The position numbers and the translations under genes are program-made. This document shows positions 46,237-56,496 of a stretch of DNA of 64,000 bases, piece after piece. The stretch's first letter is position 1; the number at the start of each line of letters is the position of its first letter. The stretch covers positions 8,766,001-8,830,000 of the forward strand of contig PUDQ02000001.1 of the NCBI GenBank assembly GCA_002964805.2, written 5' to 3'. The stretch comes from Trametes villosa. Lineage: Eukaryota > Basidiomycota > Agaricomycetes > Polyporales > Polyporaceae. The notes beneath the pieces are model-generated. The model was not told the origin of the DNA. It did not search any database and saw only the letters and a list, made by a program, of their open reading frames with translations.

Positions 46237-47043
46237 CGGACCGTGTGGTGGCTGGGATCGAGTCTGGGGGGAAGGGGAGTAAGGTTCGTGTCAGTCGGCG
46301 TGTCCTCAAATATACCAGCCTGACCCGGAGTCTCCACAGCTTACACCATCCTAGGAACACCCCTCGAAGCTAGCCGCTAGCGTAGCTGCCCCGACAGTCA
46401 TAACGTTGATTTACCGCAGTAACCGGCGTCCCCGCGCCTGCCATTTGTCGTGCTACGGCGGTGGCCTCGCAGTCAGCGGGCAGCGGATAGAGGATCACCT
46501 AGACAGGTGCACCAAACTACTGGAATTACAAGGCGGTGAAACTCACGGCGCGCCGGTCAGGTTCCATGACGAGGAAGGGCTACCGCAGCGACACGGACTT
46601 GATGTCGAAGCGTGTCGAAGGAACCACAGTGTGGGTCCACCGCGCGGTCCCAACTACGGCATCCATAGCCTTGGACACCCGTTGTATGTTTCACGCAGCC
46701 TGCGCCCGTTGACTCCTGCCAGGCGGGCAGTGGACCGTAGTCTGCGGCCTCGTAGCGCTGTACATGTGTTTTCGTCGCAGCTAGCCAGAATACGAGGAGG
46801 TGGTGGTCAGCGAAGCCTCGAAGCTCCGAGTTTCTTGCGGTCCTACCGCAGTCCACCGCCGGAGTAGCGTTATGCCAGTGCCGGGCGCGCGTGTGGTGGA
46901 TACTTCTAACGGCGCGCCCAACATGCCTAGGACGTGGTACCCCACAAGCCCGGCTGCGACGAAGGTGAGCACCCTGGTACCCCAACTCATCCCTGCTAGC
47001 ACTCACCCGCCGGTGCGTCAGAGCTCCGAGTGCACGCACGATC
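46237..47043. other. Divergent promoter region of the two glycan-type genes
   Basis: These 807 bp separate the SDR-GT gene from the MT-GT8 gene. TATATTT on the minus strand (46308-46314) is about 72 bp before the SDR ATG. A 73-codon frame on the minus strand (46781-47002) begins with a hydrophobic stretch (VLTFVAAGLVGYHVLGMLGA) but has no family I know, so I do not call it a gene. Confidence 0.4.
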
Positions 47044-48672
47044 ATGATCGTTACATCCCCAGAACAACCGTCCTACGTCTTCACGGAGACCCAAGACTGG
47101 TTCTCCTTCAATGTCGAGACATGGCGCCGTCTCTTCGACCACGTCGACGCCCCCCAGCCCCGTGTCCTCGAGATCGGTTCCTGGGAGGGCCGTTCTGCCG
47201 TCTTCCTCCTGACCGAGCTATGCAAGGACGGCGGCGAGATCGTATGCATCGACCACTTCGACCTCATGCAGACCGCCGCAGGGCGCGAGCGCCACCGCAA
47301 GCTCACGCACAACCTCTCCCTCACCGGGAAGCCCTTCCGCGTCCTCCCCCAGTTCAGCGTCCCCGCGCTCATGACGCTCCTCACCGAGGAGATGTCCGTC
47401 GCCCAGCCGGGGTTCGACTGGATCTACGTCGACGGCTCGCACGAGGCGGACGACACCTTCCTCGACGGGGAGCTCGCCTGGCGCCTGGCGCGGAAGGGTG
47501 CCGTCGTCATCTTCGACGACTACCACTGGGACAAGGAGCCCGAGGACAGCGTCCACCACCCCAAGCGCGGGATCGATGGGTTCCTCGCGCTGCACAAAGG
47601 CGAGTACGAGCTCCTGTCATCCGAGTCGCAGTACCAGGTCGTCCTGCAGAAGACGACGGAGATGCGCATCGGCTTCCTCGTTGCTGAGAATGCCGGCGAG
47701 TCGAAGGCAGGCCTCGACAAAGCGCTCGGATACGGGCTGAATGTCGCACTCACTATCGACGCGGAGTATGCTATCGCCGCTGCCGTAGCAATCCGGAGCG
47801 CCGCCCGACACACGACGGGCCGCATCACCTTCTATATCCTAGGCCGCGACCTCCCCGACGACGTGAAGGACAGGCTCAGAGAGACGTTTCCGGATGACGC
47901 GGACGCCACCCTCGTATTCCTGGACCTGCCCTCTGATGAGCAGCCTGACGAGCGCTCGTTTCCGCGCGGACTCACCTGGGCGAAGATCGCGATGATTCCG
48001 ATGCTGCCTGTGGAGAGGGTCCTGTACTTGGATGCAGACATCCTGGTTCGGGGCGACCTGAAGGAGCTCTGGGACACCGACCTCCAGGGGAAGCCCCTCG
48101 CGGCCGCCGCGGACGTCGGGTTTCCACTGGGTCACGACGGAACCAAACAAGCCCCGTACTTCAACGCTGGCGTCCTCCTCATGGACCTCGCGGTCATCCG
48201 AAAACGTTTCGACGACCTGAAGACCCTCGCAGCTGCGATGAAGGACTCGAAGCTGCACGACCAGGACACGCTGAACGCCCACTTTGCTGCCGACTGGCTC
48301 CCTCTCAGTCTCCAGTGGAATGCGCAGGGTTTGGGCACGTACGCGAAGCACCACACGCCGGAGCGCGCAGCTCTGAAGATGGACGAGATGGAGGACCCGA
48401 GGATTGTCCACTTCACGGGCGCGCTGCACCCTGGCATGGCGGACGTGCTCAACCCCTTCGTGCAGCCATTCGGCGGGAAACCGTGGGGATATGCGGGCGC
48501 ACCTGGACACCCCTTCGCACAGGAGTGGTGCGAGATTTGCGAGGAGACGGCCTGGCGTGGTTGGCGCACTTCGGAGGAGTTTCGCAGGTTGCGGGCGAAG
48601 AAGGTGGAGGACGTCATCGAGGCGGGGGTGGCCGAGTTCAGGCGGGCGATTGCTGAGGTGGTGACTGTTTAA
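47044..48672 (+). CDS. Class I methyltransferase fused to GT8 glycosyltransferase (intronless)
   Basis: A single 542-codon frame with no intron. Residues about 35-200 form a class I SAM-dependent methyltransferase of the Methyltransf_24 style: VLEIGSWEGRSAVFLL (SAM glycine loop near 42-50), IVCIDHFDLM, WIYVDGSHEADDTFLDGEL and GAVVIFDDYHWDKE. From about residue 228 a GT8 retaining glycosyltransferase follows: NVALTIDAEYAIAAAVAIRS, PRGLTWAKIAMIPMLP, VLYLDADILVRGDLKEL (metal-binding D330-A-D332), FNAGVLLMDLAVI, LHDQDTLNAHF and RIVHFTGALHPG. No signal peptide or membrane helix is visible, so it should act in the cytosol. It is divergent from the SDR-GT gene, and the pair could make, transfer and methylate one sugar unit. 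The substrate is unknown. The lack of introns contrasts with every other multi-domain gene here and suggests transfer or retroposition. Confidence 0.85.
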   Translation: MIVTSPEQPSYVFTETQDWFSFNVETWRRLFDHVDAPQPRVLEIGSWEGRSAVFLLTELCKDGGEIVCIDHFDLMQTAAGRERHRKLTHNLSLTGKPFRVLPQFSVPALMTLLTEEMSVAQPGFDWIYVDGSHEADDTFLDGELAWRLARKGAVVIFDDYHWDKEPEDSVHHPKRGIDGFLALHKGEYELLSSESQYQVVLQKTTEMRIGFLVAENAGESKAGLDKALGYGLNVALTIDAEYAIAAAVAIRSAARHTTGRITFYILGRDLPDDVKDRLRETFPDDADATLVFLDLPSDEQPDERSFPRGLTWAKIAMIPMLPVERVLYLDADILVRGDLKELWDTDLQGKPLAAAADVGFPLGHDGTKQAPYFNAGVLLMDLAVIRKRFDDLKTLAAAMKDSKLHDQDTLNAHFAADWLPLSLQWNAQGLGTYAKHHTPERAALKMDEMEDPRIVHFTGALHPGMADVLNPFVQPFGGKPWGYAGAPGHPFAQEWCEICEETAWRGWRTSEEFRRLRAKKVEDVIEAGVAEFRRAIAEVVTV

Positions 48673-48999
48673 CTTGTGAGCAAACTACAAGTATCTTGAT
48701 AAACGTACATCGTAGAGAATATGACATATGTGCGATGAAGGCCATGCATGGCAGGCAGTACCGCATAAGTAGCAGTCAAGAAGCGTTTACCCAGAACAGA
48801 TGACCTTGCAATTGACGTCTCTTGGCGCCATACTTCGGACGACCACGACTTCCCAGTAAGCTATGGTATCATCCGGAAAAGAAATACACCGTGTAGCTAT
48901 TGTACAACGCAGCGCCAGGGGACAGAAGTGTTAGGAATGCGTGAGGGGAATCGAACAGGTCGAGCGAAGAGCGGCTTCAAGATCCTTTACGATAGGCAA
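48673..48999. other. Convergent intergenic region
   Basis: These 327 bp between the MT-GT8 gene and the WW gene hold nothing I recognise. Confidence 0.4.
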
Positions 49000-49932
49000 T
49001 CACCAGTCGCCGCCATCTCCTTGGTCATACCCATTGTCGAAACCGTTGTCATAACCTAGTTGGGGGGTCATATGAGCGCATACTTACGTACGAGAATTCG
49101 CGCCGTGCTTACCCTGCTCGTAGGCTTCCTCGCGCTCGTGATCTTCGTGGTCCTCGAACGCGTCCATGAGCAGCGCACCACCGACCAGACCCGCACCACC
49201 TGCACGGGGTATTAGCATACACACATGCGCGCATCGCGTCAGTACAGCGTACCTGCAAGGACCGCAGTGCCTATTCCCGGGCCGGACTTCTTCGGCGGCG
49301 CCTGCTGGACGTAGGTCTGCTGGGGCTGAGGAGTGCTCGATCCGAACCAGCCTGACAGATGGGAACCATCAGCTGCCCATTCTCACGACAATGCGCATAT
49401 GCAGGATGCTTACCCCTGTTCTCTTGGGGAGGACCGCCGCCGTACGGCGGGTAACCACCTTGCGGTGGAGGGCTACCATAGTAGCTGCCCTGAGGGGGAG
49501 GGGACTGCCCCCATTGCTGGGGCGGCGGTTGGTTGTAGCCCTGATTGTAGCCGCCTTGCGGCGGATACGGGCTGTATCCACGGTTATCTGGGGGTGGGGG
49601 GCCAGAAGGGGGAGCGAATGACTGTGGTTGCGGCGTGGGAGGTGCAGGTCCGAGCGGGTGGACCCACGACGACCGGGGCGGGTTCTCCGCGGTGTTCACG
49701 TAGAACCTGTTCGTCGCTGTGAGATGACGTGCCGATGTTGTACGAATTCATTAGCCACATACCAGGTCTTGTAGCTGTGATGCACATGCAAGTTGTCAGC
49801 AGCTCGGCCTCGGTCACGACGAAGCTTTGAGACGTACCTTGCATCCCACTGCTCGATCCAGCCAGGAGGCAGAGGCCGTCTGTCGGGGTTGGTCGGGGGG
49901 CCGTTAGAGCTGTAGGGCGGAGGCTGAGACAT
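49000..49932 (-). CDS. WW-domain protein with proline-rich and glycine-rich tail
   Basis: From ATG 49932 (MSQPPPYSSNGPPTNPDR) the first exon reads RPLPPGWIEQWDAR and small exons supply TWYYVNTAENPPRSSWVHPL, which together form one WW domain that binds Pro-rich ligands. A low-complexity tail follows with tandem Tyr/Pro/Gly/Gln segments (GYNQGYNQPPPQQWGQSPPP), then GWFGSSTPQPQQTYVQQAPP, KKSGPGIGTAVL, a Gly/Ala stretch (AGGAGLVGGALLMDAFEDHE) and a short Asp/Gly end (GYDNGFDNGYDQGDGGDW). The stop is at 49000-49002. TATA at 49995-50001 lies about 63 bp upstream. Low-complexity composition and a single WW suggest an adaptor; the partner is unknown. Confidence 0.78.
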
Positions 49933-49994
49933 CGATGGCGGGAGAGATAAGTCGGGCGAAAGTGGTGGAACGGGTGGACGCGCGCGCGGGCCCG

Positions 49995-50001
49995 TTATAT
50001 A
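49995..50001 (-). promoter_or_regulatory. TATA box of WW gene
   Basis: TATATAA on the minus strand about 63 bp before the ATG at 49932. The rest of 50002-50677 shows no supportable gene. Confidence 0.5.
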
Positions 50002-50677
50002 GGGCTCGGCACAAGGCTGGCCGTGGGCTCCGGGGTGTGCCCGGAAGTGTAAGCAATCGCCGTATTCGCGCTCAGCTCTCGGACTGCGGCGCGGCCGTCG
50101 GCTTATGTGGCCTTTGTATGTCAAGCAGTGGACAGGCTAGCGACAGCCATTGTGCATGAACGCAGTCACCGCCTCGCACCGCCAGTGCATGCGTGGGCGC
50201 AGAGCTCTTGCTGCGCACAACTATCTGGAGCATTCGGAAGGCTTCCGGGGCAGCTGTACCCTAAGATATCCGCCTAAGCAAACGCTGCATTGCGTGCGAG
50301 GCGGGACAGATCTGGTGGTCCGACGAGCAGGAAGTCGCCGGAGGAAGCGGTGCGCAAGGCACAGACGCGGCAGAAGCGCGCAATCGTCATCTCTCCGACG
50401 TCCATCCGCTGCGTGCAGTGCGCCGACTGGTCCGTCTGCGCCGCCCTTGCCATCCACACCCATCTCTCGAACACCCGCGACCATGATATCTTGCTACGAA
50501 TCCTCACGCATCTGGGGGAACGGTCGCCAAGCACATATCGATATCAAAACTCGTGATTAGAACAAGCAGCACTACTATCTTAGAATCAAGTTCGAAGGGG
50601 CCACGCACGACCTGCCCAGTATCAAGATGAAGGGACATAACCGCATAAGCAACCACATGAGCAGTCCTCGACACCCT

Positions 50678-51617
50678 TCAGGCCTTCGCTTTCTTGTGTT
50701 TCTTCTCCTTCTTCGGCGTGGCTTCGTCCTTCGCGGGGTTCGCGATGACCTCCCGCTTCGACTTTTTGGGAGGGGGGACTGCCTCGTCGACGTCCGAGTC
50801 GGAACCCTCGGAGCTCTCGTCATCGTCCCCGGAAGACTCATCGGTGGACGACGGGGTCGCAACGACAGGGGGAGGTACCGGGGCCTTGATAGGGGCCGCA
50901 ACGGGCACAGGAGCGATCTGCATCTATGCGTCGTGAGTATAAGAAACTCATCGAACGCTTAGCTGGGGTAGCTCACTGGAACACCCGACGGCTCACCAGG
51001 CTTGCCGGTGGACTCATAAATGGCCTTCTCCGCGAGCCACTTGTCCTTCTCAGCCCTGTTGCGAGCTTCGTACGCCTGTGAACAGTCAGAACGCGCTCGC
51101 ACATCGAAACAAAGGGGTACTCACCTCTTTCTGCTCCTGAGGCATCTCCGACCACAACTTGGCGATGTGGCTCAGCAGCTCGTTGTTGCGCATCTCAGGG
51201 TTCTTCTTCCTGAGCTCACTGCGGACGTCGTTTTGGAAGAGGATGTAGGACGACGCGGGACGCTTCGGCGCGTTGGGGTCCTTAATCTTCTTCGCCCGTT
51301 TCTTAACGTCGTTGTCGTCTCCCCCGCGCGCCTTACGCTTCTTGCCATCCTCATGTGCCACTGGCATAGGGACCATGGCCATGGGGAACTGCCCGTTCGC
51401 GCCGATGGGGAATGGAGGGGGGTTCCCACCGAAGTTGAGCGTGTGCGCGAACGAGTCCGCGATGGCCGCGCACTCGCGCATGTGGTGGGCGACCGCGTTC
51501 AGGCTGCCCACGAGCTGCCACCAGGACATGTTGAGTTAGGGACAGCAATCTCAAGCAGCGACGAACCTGCATCTTATGGTACTCCAGCGTCGCTGCTGCA
51601 TTGTCCGCGGAAGCCAT
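50678..51617 (-). CDS. HMG-box protein
   Basis: Exon 1 starts at ATG 51617 (MASADNAAATLEYHKMQ) and a 46 nt intron with a CTAAC branch site leads to LVGSLNAVAHHMRECAAIAD. A Lys/Arg tract (KKRKARGGDDNDVKKRAKKI) precedes one HMG box: DPNAPKRPASSYILFQNDVR, ELRKKNPEMRNNELLSHIAK and LWSEMPQEQKE, completed on the next exon by AYEARNRAEKDKWLAEKA. The C-terminus is acidic and Ser-rich (SSGDDDESSEGSDSDVDEAV), then basic (KKEKKHKKAKA), with the stop at 50678-50680. The box is of the non-sequence-specific NHP6/HMGB kind (APKRP, SSY). It probably bends DNA in chromatin. It does not resemble mating-type HMG proteins closely enough to claim that role. Confidence 0.85.
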
Positions 51618-52277
51618 GACCACTTTGATTCGGTGATGAGAAAGTGTTGTTGGATTTTGAAGGAGGTAGACGCGACGCGACGCGACACTTACGGGGCGTG
51701 TAAGAAGAGGCTGAAAGGGGGGTAAGGGAGCGGTTGAAAACTTTGTTGTCGTTGTAGATGAAGAGGTGATACGGCTACGCGTTGTACTTGTTTGGTTGAA
51801 TTGCCCATTTGTCTCGCTAGAAGCTCGATTAGTCCCAGGTTTCAAACCGTCCTGGAATGGTTTCAATTGCGCGCCTATTGTTTTACCTCCGATGACTGTC
51901 GTCGTCTGGCCAATTGTTCGCTCATTTTGGCGATGAAGAGGCCCCGCAGGGACTGAGGAAAATCCGCTAGCTGTCCGACCCTGCAATTGTGAAGCTTGGG
52001 ACTGCTATTGGAGGGCGTCGGGGGCCTAGAGCAGAATTGGCGGTGCCCAGGGGGGCGCGGTAGCGTGAGAACGCGGCCCGTATTTGGGTATAAGGGGAGT
52101 AGAAAGCGGAGACTGAAAGGGAGACTCGGCCAACCCTCTGACCACCATCACGAACGGCGAGCTGAACGGACGGCGAGCTGCAGCTAAGGCCTGGCTAGGT
52201 GACATCTGACGGACGGCGGACGTGCAGTAATTGCCTAAGAGCCCGCTTTGCAAAAAGAATCGTCGCGTTCTCTGCAG
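51618..52277. other. Divergent promoter region (HMG / PNUTS)
   Basis: These 660 bp separate the HMG-box gene from the PNUTS gene. No gene is supported; a clear TATA box is not visible. Confidence 0.4.
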
Positions 52278-55200
52278 ATGGACTATAACAGTGCAGCGTG
52301 GCTGCAGGCACACCAAATCCCCGAGCTGCAGGCCGCGTCCGTTCATGACGAGCGGTCGGCGGCGGGCTCGAATGACTGGAAGGAGACGGCAGCGAGCTTG
52401 CAGGGCGGGAGCATGAACGACCTGCTGGGCGACATCCAGGGTGAGCACGAGCACTTTTGGACAGACGCCGGCCCCAGCGACGCGTTGCAGGCCAGCGCAG
52501 GCCCTCTCCCCTGGACGCCGTCCGATGCTCATTCCGTCTCTGCCACAGTCCACCACTCGCCCACCCCGCCGCTGAGCACGTCCAACAACTACCCCCTCAT
52601 CCCTCAGTTGCTCCTCTCCACGACGTCGTACGCGCCCATCTCGTTCAGCAACCAGTGGATCCCGCACGCACCCCACACACCCTCGGTCCCGCTCTCGAGC
52701 TACTCCTCCCTCAATGGCGCGACCAGTGCATCCTCCCATTCCCAACCACACTCGAACGGACAAGGGCAGGGCCAGGGGCAGTCGCAGTCGCAGGGATCTT
52801 CGTCGATGGTCATCGAGTGCGTTACGTCCCGTCTTCTCGTTGGACAAATCTAACCTTTGCCGCAGCCCCGCTCTTACAACCATGAACGGCTCATCTTCCA
52901 GTCCCCCACCACAGTACCAGCAACCATCGTATCTCTCGCATCAAGCCCATTCTCGCATGCAATATCAGTACCCCCAGCACTCCATGATGCCCATGAACTC
53001 CTCGTTCGTGCATTCCGGCCCCTCCCAGTACCAACAGCAGCAGCAGCAATACTCAGTACAGGCTGTCCGCCCTTCGCACTCTCCTCCACAGCAGCAACAG
53101 CAGCAGCAAGGTACTCTGTCGCCCTTCGTCCTTCACTCACCACCTGCTGGATACTATGGTGGCGGCATCTCACCGTCTTCGTTCTACGGCCAGCCATCTC
53201 CGCCCGTTGCCGGCCCCTCTTCCGCGGCTTCCCCTCCGTCCCAATCGACATCCCAATCCGCCCCTACTCCTCCCCCTCCTCCTGTGAACAAAGTCTCGCC
53301 AGAGCAACTACGGGCAACCCTGGTGGCTGATGTGAAACCGCTCATACAGTCTAACTCGTTCACAGGCGGCGGTGCGGTATCACAACTGGTCAACATCTTG
53401 GACGACTACGGCATTGCGGAGGTGGACGCCCAGGTCCGTCTCGATATCCTCACTAAGATCAGGGACAATGCCGGCAACCACTACTTCCGTGCGTGGATCG
53501 ACAACACGATCGCGATGGAGATTGTACGAGAGTGGTTGAAGCTGGCCTTCGTCGGCCGTGACGACCAGCAGTTAGTGGAGACGATCATGCCCCTTCTCCA
53601 GGCGAGTCTCGCTCGCTGACGACATCATCGAGGAAAAACCTAATGAGATCTGATGCACAGATTATCGACCGCCTGCCATTCAACGTGAACAAGTTGAAGG
53701 AGTCAAAGCTGGGCAAGTTAATCATCAAGTTGATCAAGGAGCCTCCTACTCCGGGTGAGTTGAAGTTTTCGTCGTTCAGCCGCGTAGAGTGCCCGTCGCG
53801 CGGGCGTTGCGAGTGCGACCTTCGTGAAAATCAGAAAGCGAGTGAACCAATCCCGCATCGACTCTGTAGAACAGCTGCCCCGCCTGACTTTGCCTTCCCC
53901 ATCGTCGTCGATAAATACATGTATCTAACTACTGTCCCTCCATCCATATGCGTCGAAAACAAATCAGCGATCAAGGACATGGCATCGAACCTGGAAACCA
54001 AATGGCGAGCGATGCTGTCGTCGCAGGTCCCCGACAAAGCGGGCAGCGAAGATATAGAGGGTGAGTCATGCCGGTCCGCGTTGCGACGCCGACGAGGGTT
54101 GACGCATAAAACGCTGTAGCAGATCCAAAGGGCAAGAAGCGGAGAGCGGAGTCGGTGTCCAAGTCTGCGCCCCCCGTGAAGAAGGCCGCCATCCCTGTTG
54201 CAGGCTCGTCGACGCCGAAGGCCGTCCCGGTGAAGAAAGAGGCGAAGGCGGTCGTGAAGGACGCCAAGTCGGACTCGTCGTTCTTCTCCAAGCCTAAGCC
54301 GGTGAAGAAGGAGCTGCCTAGCTTCAAGAAGACCCCACCAGCCCCTGCTGCCACCGCGACGGTCCCCGGCAAGAAGCCGTCGGACAACAACATCGCGCAG
54401 CCATCGTCCGTCGACGGCTTCGCAGAGATTCTGAAGTCATGGGGACCCAATGCCGGGCCGCCTACTTCCACGCCACCACCAACAGCGGGACCGTCAACAG
54501 GGCCAGCTGCAGGGCCAGCTGGCGGGCCTTCGCTGGGCAAGCGGAAGAAGTCGGTAACATGGGCTCCAGACGGCCAACTTGAGCAGATCAGGCTCATCGA
54601 CCGTGCGGTGTATGACGATGACGGCGCATCTGTTAGCGTTTCCCCTTCGCATCGCAACATGTACTGTATATTGATACTGCCATGCTGCGCATCGCTACAC
54701 AGGGATCGCTCACAACGCATAATCTGCGCGACCTGGATCGAGACGAAGGTGCCGCGCTGCACAACCATCTGTTCGAGGAGCAATTGGAGTGGACAGAGCC
54801 GCAACGTGAGCACGCGATCCGCTCTTTTGGGTTCAGTCCTGGCTAATGCTGCTTCCCCAGCCCTCGAGCCTCCGGAGATTGAAATCCCGCCACGAGGCGG
54901 CGAGAGTCATGAACGGGCGGCTCAAGAAGAGCGCGAGCAGACTGCGCTCGTCGCGTCGTACGCGTCTCCCGCGCAGATCCCGGACAGCCCGGCGGAACCG
55001 CCTACGCAGATGCCTGAGGAGCAGGTGGATGAGGGCGTGCGGGTCATGCTGACCGGGCCTGAGGTCGATGCGATATTCTGGAGCGACGGCGCTCCCGCGC
55101 TCGTCGACACGATCCGGCCGTCGACTTCCGTAGCAGACCTCGTCGGACAACTTGCTGCAGCGACCGCGCCCGATGTCACGATGAGCGACCCATCCCAGCC

Positions 55201-55710
55201 CCCGAGCATGCCCCCTCTCGCCTCGTTCAACCCTGAGCAGCTGCAACAGCTCGTGCAGCAAGCGCAAGCACTGTCGCAGAACGGGATGCTCGCCGGGCTC
55301 GGAGCGGTGCCGACAGGCCCGCACGCCGGGCCCGATCAGTGGGGAGCCCAACAATACACAGATTTCGACCGCGGATATCATGAACCGAACGGCGTCGGCC
55401 GGGGCGGCGCCGAACTCAACCGGCGGTGGGCAGAGGACGGCTGGGCAGACCGGAACCCGCCGACCGGGCCCAGGGGGCGTGGCGGCCGGGGCGGCCCCCC
55501 GGGGCGCGGCCGGGGCAGAGGCGACGGATTTAGAAATAACAAGCGAAAACCATGCAGTTTTTTTCAGGCAGGAAGGCGAGCATTGCAATTCCGCCGTATT
55601 GAAGTCCGAATGAGGAAAGCTGATCACACCCGCTCCTTTGCTTCTCTGCCCACAGATGCCGATACGGGGATCAGTGCGACTTCAGCCACGAGCCGCTCAA
55701 CTACAACTAG
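52278..55710 (+). CDS. PPP1R10: PNUTS homologue (PP1 regulatory subunit 10)
   Basis: PNUTS anchors protein phosphatase 1 in the nucleus and acts at transcription termination. The start is ATG 52278 (MDYNSAAWLQAHQIPELQAA), with a first intron at GTGCGT. A long Gln/Pro/Ser-rich N-terminal region precedes a TFIIS N-domain-like bundle: VRLDILTKIRDNAGNHYFRA, EIVREWLKLAFVGRDDQQ, then IIDRLPFNVNKLKESKLGKL and IKDMASNLETKWRAML. The PP1 motif is KKSVTWAPDGQLEQIRLID, with the V-x-W variant of RVxF as in PNUTS. The Arg/Gly-rich tail (GRGGRGGPPGRGRGRG) ends in a CCCH finger, C-x7-C-x5-C-x3-H (CSFFQAGRCRYGDQCDFSH). Two introns start with GC: 53602-53660 and 55576-55655. The stop is at 55708-55710. The RVxF motif, bundle and finger together make the identity strong. 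Confidence 0.9.
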
Positions 55711-56496
55711 TAGCGGCCGCCGCCACCGGTGCCCCATCTTACTTGTGTATTCTACCCTAATACCTGCTTGTCGATGTCGTATGCACTATATGACCCATGC
55801 GTCGTATGTTCTTGCCCAATCCATCTCGTTTGACGCGATCTGCAGAGCACGCAGCCGGCGCAGACACACGGGTGACACCATCCAGCCATGCAAAGACGTA
55901 ATGAATAGGTACCGGCGTCGCTATTGGACAAAGTCCCGACCCCCCTGACGTGCAATTTGAGTTTGCGAGCAGCAGACAGCCTGATCATGTTGACCATCGA
56001 GTCATCTGAACAGCGAGCGTAGCGCGGCGAGTGCTGGGGATCGGGCGCACGAACACAGCATCGCAGCAACGAGGACGCGATAGATGAGATTAATATACAC
56101 TACAGGACAAGGGATAAATAGGAAGGTGATAAGACAACAGGTACCCGTCAGCCCGGTCCTCGCGAAAGAGAGAGATGGTCCTCCGCACGACCCGAGAGTA
56201 GTACTAAGATACAAATCTACGTATATGCTATGCTGGTAAAATATCGATTGAGCGATGATTGCAACGAGATCCACAGAACAGATAACACATGGGAAGGAAG
56301 ACAGGCAGACACGAACGCACGCAAACACAGAACGGGGGAGGTCGGGGTGGGCGGGAGCGGGAGGCCAGCAGGACACGAGAGGAGCACGCAGACGGGTGTG
56401 GAAGAACAGCGGACAGCAGGAGAGCCGAGGTGCACGCATACAGCAGTCGAGGAACAGAGCCAACCGGAAAGCGTCAGAGCGCGGAAGCGGCCGGGC
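55711..56496. other. Convergent intergenic region
   Basis: These 786 bp between PNUTS and the LIM-binding coactivator 3' ends hold no gene I can support. On the plus strand they are rich in short AG/GA tracts in the last third. Confidence 0.4.

Noticed and set aside
52026..52883. 285-codon minus-strand frame over the PNUTS 5' end
   Set aside because: It is an Arg/Gly-rich shadow of the Gln/Pro-rich plus-strand coding exon; no motif and no ATG context.
55576..55655. Read-through of the last PNUTS intron to a longer C-terminus
   Set aside because: The read-through frame loses two zinc ligands and gives a Ser/Arg-rich tail with no match; GC-AG splicing completes a CCCH finger exactly.
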